DNA from: an uncultured Granulicella sp.
GTDB lineage: Bacteria; Acidobacteriota; Terriglobia; Terriglobales; Acidobacteriaceae
Direction: 5' to 3'
Length of the DNA stretch: 46,059 nt
Assembly: GCA_937871785.1 (NCBI GenBank)
Contig: CALMON010000251.1
Span: forward strand, 27,170 to 73,228
Part shown: positions 35,135-43,837 of the stretch, in pieces
How the letters are laid out: every line of letters starts with the position of its first letter
How positions within the stretch are numbered: the stretch's first letter is position 1
Position numbers and translations under genes: made by a program
Notes under the pieces: generated by a model
What the model was told of the DNA's origin: nothing
Seen by the model: the letters and a program-made list of their open reading frames with translations, nothing else
Databases searched by the model: none

Positions 35135-35710
35135 ATGAGACTTGTCCCCATACCGCCGCCACAGTTGAACGATGCCCAGCGGCAGCTTTTCGACAGCATT
35201 GTGAGCTTCACGAAAGCGCAACATCCGAAGTTCGCCTTTGCGAATGAAGAAGGCGCTCTCGTTGGCCCGTTCAATCCAATGCTGCACTTTCCTCAGTTCG
35301 GCAAAGCAGCCTGGGGCGTCAACGTTGCGCTATCGGAGAACACAACGCTGCCGAAGCCTGTCCACGAGCTTGTCATCCTCGTGACCGGCGCGCGATTCAG
35401 CTCTCGGTACGAGATTTACGCGCACGAGTTGGTAGCAGAGAGCGCGGGACTTTCTGAAGCAAAAATCGCCAGCCTCGCTGCAGGTGGTCGTCCCGGAAAC
35501 CTGACGGACGACGAGAACATTGCGTTCGACGTAGCTTCCGTGCTGACGCGCGGCGCCCAGCTGCCGGATTCAACGTACCAGGCAGCGATGGCTGCGTTTG
35601 GTGAAAAGGGTGTTGCGGAGATTATCTACCTGGTCGGCTTCTATTGCCTGATCTCCGTTCTGCTCAACGGCTATGACGCCGCCGTCCCCGGCCGTGCAGA
35701 AACGCGGTAA
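35135..35710 (+). CDS. Carboxymuconolactone-decarboxylase-like protein
   Basis: 191 residues of the CMD/AhpD helical fold. The typical segment is ELVILVTGARFSSRYEIYAHELVAESAGLSEAKI, with the conserved Glu and His, but without the C-x-x-C pair of AhpD-like peroxidases, so a redox role is unlikely and a lactone-decarboxylase or structural role is more probable. The start ATG at 35135 has AGGAG six bases upstream. It sits in the oxidative operon with 27 bases to the next gene, suggesting a ring- or aldehyde-related pathway, but the substrate is not shown by the sequence. Confidence 0.83.
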   Translation: MRLVPIPPPQLNDAQRQLFDSIVSFTKAQHPKFAFANEEGALVGPFNPMLHFPQFGKAAWGVNVALSENTTLPKPVHELVILVTGARFSSRYEIYAHELVAESAGLSEAKIASLAAGGRPGNLTDDENIAFDVASVLTRGAQLPDSTYQAAMAAFGEKGVAEIIYLVGFYCLISVLLNGYDAAVPGRAETR

Positions 35711-35737
35711 CCGGAAGAACGAGAGGAGCAACCTACC

Positions 35738-36358
35738 TTGAACCGAAGAAATTTCCTGGCCACTGCGCTGGCCGCGGGAAGCGCAATGTTGACACCGGAG
35801 AGCTCCGCTGGCGAGATGTCGCACTTTGAGCCGCCGACCGCTGCCAGGGAAGCAGATGCAGTACAAACGATGACGTTTGCATTGACGATCAACGGCGCTG
35901 AGCATCAGCTTCCCGAAACCCCTGTGAACACGACGCTGCTGGACTGCCTGCGTGACTCTCTACACCTGACCGGTACGAAAAAGGGCTGCGGGCTTGGCCA
36001 GTGTGGCGCGTGTACGGTCCTCGTTGACGGCCGGCGCGTGAAGTCCTGCCTGTGCCTGGCAGTGATGCAGCAGGGAAAGCAGATCACGACGATCGAAGGT
36101 CTTGGCAGGCCCGAAGGTCTCGGCACGCCCGAAGAGCTCCATCCCCTGCAGGCTGCCTTCATCGAGCATGACGCCTTCCAATGCGGCTACTGCACCTCCG
36201 GCCAGATCATGAGCGGAGTCGCCTGCATTCACGAAGGTCACGCCGGAAGCGATGACGAAGTTCGCGAGTGGATGAGCGGGAATCTCTGCCGCTGCGGGGC
36301 CTACACCAACATCGTGGCAGCTGTTCGCGAAGTCGCTCGCCGGAGCGCCTCCGCATGA
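35738..36358 (+). CDS. paoA: Periplasmic aldehyde oxidoreductase, 2Fe-2S subunit
   Basis: 206 residues. The N-terminus MNRRNFLATALAAGS is a twin-arginine signal, so the assembled enzyme is exported. Two 2Fe-2S clusters are set by C84, C89, C92, C104 (KKGCGLGQCGACTVL) and C149, C152, C184, C186 (FQCGYCTSGQ and GNLCRCGAY). The subunit passes electrons from the molybdenum site to FAD. It matches E. coli PaoA (YagT) in length and Tat signal. TTG at 35738 has GAGGAG upstream. Its stop overlaps the next start as ATGA (36355-36358). Confidence 0.88.
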   Translation: MNRRNFLATALAAGSAMLTPESSAGEMSHFEPPTAAREADAVQTMTFALTINGAEHQLPETPVNTTLLDCLRDSLHLTGTKKGCGLGQCGACTVLVDGRRVKSCLCLAVMQQGKQITTIEGLGRPEGLGTPEELHPLQAAFIEHDAFQCGYCTSGQIMSGVACIHEGHAGSDDEVREWMSGNLCRCGAYTNIVAAVREVARRSASA

Positions 36359-37362
36359 TTCCCTTCTCCTATTCCAAACCACAGAGCCTCTCGCAAGCCG
36401 TGGCCAGCCATGCAGGCCACGGATCGGACCGAGGAAGCTGGGCGGCCGACTACTTCGCGGGCGGCACGGACATGATGCAGTTGATGCACGACCGCGTTCG
36501 CAACCCTGAACGCATCATAGACATCACCGCGCTGCCCGGCCTCGATCGCATCCAGGTCGACGAGCAGAGCATGCATCTTGGTGCTTTGGTGCGGATGAGC
36601 GACGCCGCATGTCATCCGCATGTGGTTAAGAATTATCGGGTGGTGGCGGAAGCTCTGTTGGCGAGTGCGTCACCACAGGTCCGAAACCTGGCGACGCTCG
36701 GCGGCAACCTGCTGCAACGAACGCGCTGCGGCTATTTTCGCGACGCAGTATTGCCCTGCAACAAACGGCTGCCGGGCAGCGGCTGCCCTGCTGTCGGCGG
36801 CCAAAACGCGGGGCTTGCCATTCTGGGTACAAGCGAGCACTGCATCGCCACCTACGCCGGAGACTTTGCAAATGCTTTGCTCGTTGTCGATGCGAAACTC
36901 CACATTGCAGGAGCAGCCGGCACCCGCACCATTCCCGTCTCCGATCTGCACAGGCGCCCCGGACAGACGCCACACCTCGAAACGCAATTACACCCCGGCG
37001 AACTTATTGTCGCAATCGAGTTCCCCGCCACCACTGGCGGCTGGCGCTCCCACTACTTAAAGGTGCGCGAGCGTACGAGCTTCGCGTTCGCTCTTGCATC
37101 GGTGGCGGTTGCGCTCGATCTCGCCGCGGATGGCACCGTACAGGACGCTCGCATTGCTGTTGGTGGTGTGGCAACCACGCCGTGGCGTTTGCCCCTTGTA
37201 GAACAGGCATTGCGCGGACGCAAGCTCGATGCAGAACTCTGCCGCAAGGCAGCCTCCCTTGCAGCCACCGGCGCTGTGCCACAAACACAAAATGCCTTCA
37301 AGGTTCCCCTGCTGCAAAGGGTCGTCGCACGTGGACTGGAAGAAACAGGAGGCCTCGCTTGA
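36355..37362 (+). CDS. paoB: Periplasmic aldehyde oxidoreductase, FAD subunit with extra 4Fe-4S
   Basis: 335 residues. The FAD-binding region of the CO-dehydrogenase-flavoprotein type is marked by ADYFAGGTDMMQLM and VRNLATLGGNLLQ. A distinctive insertion, QRTRCGYFRDAVLPCNKR then GSGCPA and SEHCIA, supplies C125, C135, C144 and C163. Four cysteines at these places are what sets PaoB apart from ordinary xanthine-dehydrogenase FAD subunits by adding a 4Fe-4S cluster. The start ATG overlaps the previous stop. No signal peptide is present, so it would be carried out by the Tat signal on the partner subunit. It ends overlapping the next start as TTGA. Confidence 0.88.
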   Translation: MIPFSYSKPQSLSQAVASHAGHGSDRGSWAADYFAGGTDMMQLMHDRVRNPERIIDITALPGLDRIQVDEQSMHLGALVRMSDAACHPHVVKNYRVVAEALLASASPQVRNLATLGGNLLQRTRCGYFRDAVLPCNKRLPGSGCPAVGGQNAGLAILGTSEHCIATYAGDFANALLVVDAKLHIAGAAGTRTIPVSDLHRRPGQTPHLETQLHPGELIVAIEFPATTGGWRSHYLKVRERTSFAFALASVAVALDLAADGTVQDARIAVGGVATTPWRLPLVEQALRGRKLDAELCRKAASLAATGAVPQTQNAFKVPLLQRVVARGLEETGGLA

Positions 37363-39530
37363 TCGAAGCGCACGGCACAATCGGAAGTTCCGTTCCCCGT
37401 GTCGACGGTCGGGACAAGGTAACAGGCCGCGCGAAGTACGCAGCGGAATTTGCGCCCGAAGGGCTCGCCTACGCGGCTCTGATCGAGAGCACTATCGCGG
37501 CCGGCGCCATTCGACGAATCGAAACCGCAAGTGCGAAGCGCGCGCCCGGTGTACTGCTCGTCCTGACCCATGAGAATGCACCGAAACTGCCGTACCTACC
37601 TGCCAAGGAGCGACCGGCGGTGGAGCCGGTAGCCGGGGAGGCTCTTCGAGTTCTCCAGGATGCTCGCATTCTCTTCAACGGACAGCCGATCGGCGTCGTG
37701 GTCGCCAGAACGCAATCGCAAGCCGAGTACGCGGCGTCACTCGTTCGAGTGGAATACGACGTCGATACAAACCCGCTCACGCGTTTCGACCCCGCGAATG
37801 CGAAGCCAGCTTCTGCAGCGGCGGAAAAGAAAGGCCGAGGCCCCGAAAGCCGTCAGGGCGACGCCGATGGTGCATTCGCCGCGGCCGCGCACCGAGTCGA
37901 CCAAACGTACGTGCAACCACGTGAACATCACAGCGCTATGGAACCGCACGCAACCGTTGCGCAGTGGCAGGGCGACAAGCTGACCCTGTGGGACAAGACC
38001 CAGTGGGTATACAACGACGCAGATGAGATTGCCCGGGTATTCGGCATTCCATCTGAATCCGTTCACGTGATCAATCCCTACATCGGTGGAGCTTTCGGCT
38101 CTGCGCTCCGCACCTGGCCGCATGTCACCCTAGCGGCACTCGCGGCACGTCAATCGGGCCGTGCGGTGAGGCTCGAGCTCAGCCGTCGGCAGCTCTTCTA
38201 CTCCATCGGCTTCCGCCCGCGTGCCGAGCAGCGTGTCCAATTGGGGGCGGACGCTGATGGCCACTTACAGGCGCTGATCCAGGAGGCTGTCGCGCAGACC
38301 TCGACCTACGAAGAGTTTGCCGACGCTACGCTCGACGTTCCTGCCTCCACGTACGCCAGTGCAAATCGCCGCACAAAGTACAGTCTCCTGCCAATGAACA
38401 CGAACACCCCCACGCCGATGCGCGGACCGGGGCATGCCACCGGGCTCATCGCGCAGGAAATCGCGATGGACGAGCTGGCCGTCGAACTCGGGCTCGACCC
38501 GATCGAGCTGCGTCTGCGCAACTTCGCCGAGCGAAATCCGCGTAAGGACCTGCCCTGGTCCAGCAACGGTCTGCGGGCGTGCTATCGAGCGGGTGCCGAG
38601 CGCTTTGGATGGGACAAGCGCAGTCCGCAGCCGCGTTCCATGCGAAGCGGCCGTCATCTTGTTGGGATGGGCATGGCTACCGCCATGAACCCCGCCCCGC
38701 GATATCCGTCCAGTGCATCCGCTACGCTGTTTGCCGATGGCACCGCGGTCGTACGTAGCGCAACCAGCGACATGGGTCCCGGAACGTACACGGCCATGAC
38801 CCAGATCGCAGCCGATGCGCTCGGTATGCCTCTCGCAAAGGTCCGGTTCGAACTGGGGGACAGCCGGATGCCTATTGCCAAAGAGCACGGCGGATCCACC
38901 ACCACAGCCAGCATCGGACCCGCTGTGCGCGCCGCTTGCGCTGCTCTGCTTGAGAAGCTGCATACTGTGCGCACCCAGTTTCAGCTTCCGCAAGCCGAGA
39001 CCAACGACGTTGTGCTGCGACACGCAGGTCTGGAGATACTTGAGGCGCAAGGTAAGGCGGAGTCCGCTGAAGAGCAGAAGCAATATTCCACTTACTCCTT
39101 CGGCGCGGTCTTCGCTGAAGTCCACGTCGACCCCGATTTCGGAACGGTCCGCGTCGCGCGCATCGTGGGGGCGTACGATGCAGGACGCATCATCAATCCG
39201 CGCCTGGCGCACAGCCAATGCATCGGCGGCATGGTCCAAGGTATCGGAATGGCGTTGCTGGAAGAAACAGCGTGGGACGAACGCTTCGGCAGGGTGGTCA
39301 ACGCCAACATAGCGGAGTACCTGATTCCTGTCAGCGCGGATGTCATCGATCTGGACGCAGTGTTCGTGCCGGGCGAGGACACCGTGCTAAGTTCACTCGG
39401 CAGTAAAGGTCTCGCGGAACTAGGCCTCTGCGGTGTCGCGCCAGCCCTGGTCAATGCAGTCTGGCACGCCACGAAGGTCCGAGTACGTCACTTACCTGTG
39501 ACACCGGACAAATTGCTCCTTGCCACGTGA
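37359..39530 (+). CDS. paoC: Periplasmic aldehyde oxidoreductase, molybdenum catalytic subunit
   Basis: 723 residues, close to E. coli PaoC (732). It holds the molybdenum site that oxidises aldehydes to acids. VPRVDGRDKVTGRAKYAAEF begins the family. Molybdenum-cofactor segments include GGAFGSALRTWPHV, MRGPGHATG and the end GSKGLAELGLCGVAPALVNA, where Glu687 is the expected catalytic acid. TTG at 37359 (overlap TTGA with paoB) has AGGAGG six bases upstream, so it is the clear start. The longer open frame to 37182 is non-homologous. No PaoD-type insertion chaperone is next to it, so cofactor insertion must come from elsewhere. Confidence 0.9.
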   Translation: MIEAHGTIGSSVPRVDGRDKVTGRAKYAAEFAPEGLAYAALIESTIAAGAIRRIETASAKRAPGVLLVLTHENAPKLPYLPAKERPAVEPVAGEALRVLQDARILFNGQPIGVVVARTQSQAEYAASLVRVEYDVDTNPLTRFDPANAKPASAAAEKKGRGPESRQGDADGAFAAAAHRVDQTYVQPREHHSAMEPHATVAQWQGDKLTLWDKTQWVYNDADEIARVFGIPSESVHVINPYIGGAFGSALRTWPHVTLAALAARQSGRAVRLELSRRQLFYSIGFRPRAEQRVQLGADADGHLQALIQEAVAQTSTYEEFADATLDVPASTYASANRRTKYSLLPMNTNTPTPMRGPGHATGLIAQEIAMDELAVELGLDPIELRLRNFAERNPRKDLPWSSNGLRACYRAGAERFGWDKRSPQPRSMRSGRHLVGMGMATAMNPAPRYPSSASATLFADGTAVVRSATSDMGPGTYTAMTQIAADALGMPLAKVRFELGDSRMPIAKEHGGSTTTASIGPAVRAACAALLEKLHTVRTQFQLPQAETNDVVLRHAGLEILEAQGKAESAEEQKQYSTYSFGAVFAEVHVDPDFGTVRVARIVGAYDAGRIINPRLAHSQCIGGMVQGIGMALLEETAWDERFGRVVNANIAEYLIPVSADVIDLDAVFVPGEDTVLSSLGSKGLAELGLCGVAPALVNAVWHATKVRVRHLPVTPDKLLLAT

Positions 39531-39607
39531 GTCCTCGTTCAACGCGTTCTGAAATCCTCGAACCCCGACGAGACTAAGCCGCTACCGTGATTTACACCCG
39601 GCGGCAG

Positions 39608-39980
39608 TTACTCTCTCGCCCGAACAAATCGTGAATCACTCCATGGTTTGTCGAATCGCGTATATCTCCTGGGAAAGGATTTTCGGTAGAGGCTTTGACT
39701 CAGAAGTCCCGTTGATCCCATACCGGTAAGCCACCGGGGGTTTCCCTTCCTCACCAGCTCCACCGCATACTTCAGGATGCCAGCGTTGGTCGGGCGGTTC
39801 GACTCGCGACCACGCGCCTTGTGGACCACTCCGCTGCAGCCATTTGCCTGGTAGCGGGCGAGCAGCCGGTACGCTTGCCGCTCGCTGCACCGAAGCCGCG
39901 GCAATACCGTTTGTCGACCGCCAAGCACATCGGGTCAGCACTTCGATCCGCTTCAATCCCGTTCGCTCCTCCTGATCCAT
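39608..39980 (-). pseudogene. ISNCY-like transposase remnant, frameshifted
   Basis: From ATG 39980 one frame reads MDQEERTGLKRIEVLTR. A shift near 39925 moves to the frame VLGGRQTVLPRLRCSERQA followed by YRLLARYQANG, GVVHKARGRESNRPTN and LKYAVELVRKG. This is the N-terminal helix-turn-helix part of ISNCY/IS1202-type transposases, where S-E-R-Q-x-Y-R-L and G-R-x-S-N-R are typical. No catalytic DDE part follows. The end at 39608 is only the end of the open frame. No terminal inverted repeats were located. Confidence 0.7.
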
Positions 39981-40112
39981 TCCATGCTGAGAAGTTGACC
40001 GTCCTCGTGGGCGGGAGCCTGACAGTCCTGATGAGCGCTTACAAAACGACAGTACAGAATTCATGCTCAGAGGTATCGTTTGCGCTGCGTTCTCGGTTTG
40101 GAATGCATGTTA
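39981..40112. other. Remainder of relic spacer
   Basis: Short stretch between the transposase relic and the nitrate operon hairpin. No feature is seen. Confidence 0.3.
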
Positions 40113-40148
40113 TCTTCGGGTGGCCCCTCCGTCGAACCCACCCGAAGA
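40113..40148 (-). terminator. Hairpin at the 3' end of the nitrate operon
   Basis: Perfect 11-bp inverted repeat TCTTCGGGTGG / CCACCCGAAGA (40113-40123 with 40138-40148), 14-base loop, nine bases past the transporter stop. There is no T-run, so it may stabilise or weakly terminate the message. Confidence 0.55.
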
Positions 40149-40156
40149 CTGAGTAG

Positions 40157-41422
40157 TTAGGAGACAAGCAGACCTTCGCCCGTGACAACTACGTCCCGGC
40201 TCGTGACGGGTGTAGTCGGAACAAGTGCACGGCCGCCCTTGCCTACCCAAGTGCGCGTCCACTTGCGGGATACTAGAAGCAGCATTCCGAGAATGAGCAC
40301 GGCCAACCCGGCGTAAGCCATGAAGCCGGTGGCGTAGGAGCCGGTGTGCTGCTTGGATTGGCTGAGCGCCAGTGGAAGGATGCTGCCGCCCAGCGCACCG
40401 ATCTCGCCGATCATCCCGCCCGCGACAGCGGTCGTAAGGGGCCAGCGCAGCGGTACCATCTGGAACGTCGCTCCGTTCCCCGCACCGAGAGCCGCGAAGG
40501 TCAACATGAAGACAGCGGTGGTGAGCGCGAGCGACGGCGTAGTCGTCAGGCCAAACAGACCACCGATGGCGACGAGGAACACGACGGAGAGTGTCGTGAT
40601 ACCGCCGAGTTTGTCGGCAAAATAGCCACCGAGCACGCGTGTCGCGCTGCCCGTGAGCGTGGCAAACACGGTGTACGTGCCGGCCTGCACCTTGGTCATG
40701 TGGAACTGGCTGACGTAGAACGTAGGCAGGAATGTCGCCAGGCCGATGAAGCCGCCAAAGGTGATGATGTAGACCAGGTTGAAGTACCAGCCGTCGGCTT
40801 CGCCGAGACATTTGAGGTGCTGCAGCAGCGACTGGTGTTCGACATCGGGTGGTTCTTTGGCGAACACGGTCATGACGAAGAGAGGCAGCAGCATCATGCA
40901 AGCAGCGAAGCCGTAGACATGCTGCCAGCCGAAGTGCATCGCGAGCCGCGGCGCAAACAGCGCGGCGATGGCGGTGCCGCTGTTGCCGGCACCGGCGATG
41001 CCCATCGCGAGGCCTTTGTATTCCCTGGGGAACCAGCCCGAACCCAGCGAAAGGGCTACGCCGAAGCTCGCCCCCGCCATGCCCAGCAACACGCCCATCG
41101 CGATGACGTTGTGAAAGGTGTGCACGAAGAAGAAGCCGTACATCAGCGCGATAACGATGGCCGACATTTCAACGATAGCCGCGTTCTTACGACCGATGTA
41201 CTGGCTGACGACGCCCAGCGGAAAGCGCATCAGCGCACCGGCCATTGTAGGTGTGGCAATCATCAGGCCGGTCTGCGCTGGGGTCAGGTGAAAGCTCTGT
41301 GTGATGAAGGGGCCCATGGCGCCATTGAGAACCCAGATGGCGAAGGAAAAGTCGAAGTACAGGAAAGAGGCAAACAGAGTCATGGGATGACCCGACTTCA
41401 GGAACAGTTTTGCATTGGCCAC
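40157..41422 (-). CDS. narK: Nitrate/nitrite transporter, NarK type
   Basis: 421-residue major facilitator protein with about twelve spans. The nitrate/nitrite-porter signature is GASFGVALSLGSGWFPRE, with GLAMGIAGAGNSGTAIAAL next (the conserved Gly-Asn motif), and the second half-repeat reads AALGAGNGATFQMVPLRWP. It imports nitrate or exchanges nitrite. GTG at 41422 has GAGGAG five bases upstream. It lies downstream of the reductase genes on the same strand, with 135 bases between, and ends the module. Confidence 0.92.
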   Translation of the reverse strand: MANAKLFLKSGHPMTLFASFLYFDFSFAIWVLNGAMGPFITQSFHLTPAQTGLMIATPTMAGALMRFPLGVVSQYIGRKNAAIVEMSAIVIALMYGFFFVHTFHNVIAMGVLLGMAGASFGVALSLGSGWFPREYKGLAMGIAGAGNSGTAIAALFAPRLAMHFGWQHVYGFAACMMLLPLFVMTVFAKEPPDVEHQSLLQHLKCLGEADGWYFNLVYIITFGGFIGLATFLPTFYVSQFHMTKVQAGTYTVFATLTGSATRVLGGYFADKLGGITTLSVVFLVAIGGLFGLTTTPSLALTTAVFMLTFAALGAGNGATFQMVPLRWPLTTAVAGGMIGEIGALGGSILPLALSQSKQHTGSYATGFMAYAGLAVLILGMLLLVSRKWTRTWVGKGGRALVPTTPVTSRDVVVTGEGLLVS

Positions 41423-41557
41423 GGGGGCTCCTCGAGGTACAGAATTTGGGTACGGTCTCTACGGCAAGTTCTGGATCAAGTGCTCGAAGCGGACGTCATG
41501 GTCTGCCTGTTGTTGCTGTCGCGGCGGCGTGGACGCGAGGAAAACGGGTGAAGGGAG

Positions 41558-43837
41558 TCAGGCATGCGCGCCGCGTTCGACACGCACGGCACACTGCTTG
41601 AAATTGGGCTCACGGCTGATGGGGTCGAAGTCTCCGAGCGTGACGAGGTTGGAGTTCTGCTCGGCGAAGTGGAACGGCATAAACACTTGGCCGGGCGCGA
41701 CAATGCCAGTGATACGAAGCTCAACGCCATGCACGGCGCTGCGGCGGGAAACGACCGTGACGCGCTCATGCTGATGCAGTTCGAGGCGTTTGGCGTCAGT
41801 CGGGTTCATCTCGAGCCACGCGTGCGGCACCATGTTGTGCAGCATTTCGACCGCGCCGGTCTTGGTGCGCGTGTGCCAGTGCTCGACGGTACGGCCGGTG
41901 TTCAGGATCAGGTCGTACTCGCTGTTGGGCTGCTCGGAAAACGGCAGGCACGGCACGCAATGCAGCAGGGCGCGGCCGTTTTCGCGGGGGAAAACGCCGT
42001 CGACGTACAGGCGCTCGCCGCCCCACTGCATGCCGCCGTTGTCTTCGATCTGCTGCCAGGTGAACGCGGAGTAGTCGCACATGCGCCCGGCGGAAACGCG
42101 CTGCCACTCGCGGAACGCGTCGTGTGTCGTGGTCCAGCCGGGGTAGAGAGTTTCGCGCACGCCGAGCCGGTCGGACAGCGCGAGGAAGATGTCGAAGTCG
42201 GGCCGAGCCTGGCCGGGTGGCCTGGCGAACGCGTTGGCCTTCGAGATGCGCCGCTCGGAGTTGGTGTAGGTGCCTTCCTTTTCACCCCAGATCGCCGCAG
42301 GCAGAACGAGGTCGGCGAAGTCGCAGGTGGGTGTCGGGAAAAAGCCGTCCTGCATGACGACGAACTCCGCCGTGGTAAGCGCCTGCTTAAGCAGTTCGTA
42401 GTTCGGAAAGCTGACGGCGGGATTGGTTGCGATGAACCAGAGCGCCTTGACCGAGCCGGTAACGGCGGCTTCAATGATATCCGGATACGCCAGGCCACGC
42501 GCCGAAGGAACGATGTCGACCGGCACATTCCAGATGGAGGCGAGCGCTTCGCGGTCCGCGGGGTTGTCGAACTTTCGGTAGCCGGGCAGCGAAGAGGTAA
42601 AGCCGGCTTCGCGTGTGCCCATGGCGTTGCACTGGCCGGTGATCGAAAATGGCGCTGCGCCGGCGCGACCGATGTTGCCCGTGATAAGCGCGAGGTTGTT
42701 GATCGCCGTGACCGTCATCGCGCCCTGGGCCGAGTGGTTAACGCCCATGGTCCAGCCGATAAACGCGGCGCGCGCCGTGCCGTAGAGGTGCGCGACCCGC
42801 TCGATGGTCTCGACGTTCAGGCCGGTCGTGACGCTGACCGACTCTGGCGTGTAGTCCGCGGCAAAGGCAACAAACGTGTCGAAGCCCTCGACGTGCGCGT
42901 CCACGTAGGTACGGTCGATCAGCCCGTCGCGCAGCAGAATGTGCGCGATGCCGTTCAGCAGCGCTATGTCCGAGCGCGGCTTCACCGGCAGATGCAGGTC
43001 GGACATCATCGCCGTCTTGGTGACGCGCGGGTCGGCGACAATCAGCGTCTGGCGCGGCTTGCCTTCCACCTGGCCGCCATCCATGCGCTTGCTCAGCCGG
43101 TTGCACAAGATGGGGTGGTTGTCCGCGATGTTCGAGCCGATCAGCAGGACGACGTCGGCTGTTTCCATGTCGGCATATGAGCCTGGGGGTCCATCGGAAC
43201 CGAACGTGAGCTTATACCCAGAGACCGCGCTCGCCATGCACAGCGTGGTGTTGCCGTCGTGGTTGCGCGTCCGGAAGCCTAGCTGCACCAGCTTGCCGAG
43301 CGTGTAAAACTCTTCCGTCAGCAACTGGCCGGTACCGATGACGCCGAGCGCCTCGCGACCGTGCGCGACCTGCAGCGCGCCGATGCGGCTGACCATGGTG
43401 TCGAGCGCTTCCTCCCAGCTGACGGGCACAAGCGGTGTGCCGCGTCCGCCCTTGCGCAGCATGGGTGTCGTCGCCCGGCCGGGAGCGTCGAGGATGTGGT
43501 GCTCGCTCAGACCCTTGGGGCACAGCTTGCCGCGATTGACGGGGTGGTCCGGGTTACCGCGCGCCGCAACCGGCTTGCCTTCGCGCGTGCCCACCAGCAT
43601 GCCGCAGCCGACCGAGCAGTAGCCGCAGGTGGTTTTCGTCCACTTGTCGGCGATGCGCGACTCGGAAATGTAGCCGAAGCGCGGGTCCTGCGCGTAGGCA
43701 TATTTTTTCTGCGCGGTGTCAATGCCGACCATGCGCAGCACCCGCTGCAACAACGTGCGTTTTTCCGCGCGCGGAGCGTCTGCCACGCCCGCGTCGGGGC
43801 CACTGTCCACGCTTTCGGCTTGCCGGAACCAGCTCAT
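41558..43837 (-). CDS. nasC: Cytoplasmic nitrate reductase catalytic subunit (NasC/NapA-like)
   Basis: 759-residue bis-MGD molybdoenzyme. The 4Fe-4S ligands are C71, C74, C78 and C106 (TTCGYCSVGCGM, KLCPKG). Cys200 in NTTLCMASAVSGY is the molybdenum-binding residue typical of NasC/NapA-type nitrate reductases. Further markers are LLIGSNIADNHPI, GEKEGTYTNSERRIS and the C-terminal NTGRTVEHWHTRTKT. No twin-arginine signal is present, so it is cytoplasmic and more likely assimilatory than periplasmic. The start ATG directly follows the stop of the upstream gene (TGA then ATG), so the two are coupled. No nitrite reductase gene is in the window. Its usual NAD(P)H-reducing partner may be the flavoprotein upstream. 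Confidence 0.92.
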   Translation of the reverse strand: MSWFRQAESVDSGPDAGVADAPRAEKRTLLQRVLRMVGIDTAQKKYAYAQDPRFGYISESRIADKWTKTTCGYCSVGCGMLVGTREGKPVAARGNPDHPVNRGKLCPKGLSEHHILDAPGRATTPMLRKGGRGTPLVPVSWEEALDTMVSRIGALQVAHGREALGVIGTGQLLTEEFYTLGKLVQLGFRTRNHDGNTTLCMASAVSGYKLTFGSDGPPGSYADMETADVVLLIGSNIADNHPILCNRLSKRMDGGQVEGKPRQTLIVADPRVTKTAMMSDLHLPVKPRSDIALLNGIAHILLRDGLIDRTYVDAHVEGFDTFVAFAADYTPESVSVTTGLNVETIERVAHLYGTARAAFIGWTMGVNHSAQGAMTVTAINNLALITGNIGRAGAAPFSITGQCNAMGTREAGFTSSLPGYRKFDNPADREALASIWNVPVDIVPSARGLAYPDIIEAAVTGSVKALWFIATNPAVSFPNYELLKQALTTAEFVVMQDGFFPTPTCDFADLVLPAAIWGEKEGTYTNSERRISKANAFARPPGQARPDFDIFLALSDRLGVRETLYPGWTTTHDAFREWQRVSAGRMCDYSAFTWQQIEDNGGMQWGGERLYVDGVFPRENGRALLHCVPCLPFSEQPNSEYDLILNTGRTVEHWHTRTKTGAVEMLHNMVPHAWLEMNPTDAKRLELHQHERVTVVSRRSAVHGVELRITGIVAPGQVFMPFHFAEQNSNLVTLGDFDPISREPNFKQCAVRVERGAHA

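Noticed and set aside
39531-40156. Possible second copy of the tRNA-Phe 3' end (attachment site) near the transposase remnant
   Set aside because: I looked for TTCGATCCC and TCTGGCCACCA-like sequence and did not find a copy, so island borders are not claimed.
41564-43180. Long plus-strand open frame opposite the nitrate reductase gene
   Set aside because: Shadow of a high-GC gene on the other strand. Its translation is Arg/Asp/Val-rich with no motif, and nasC is certain.
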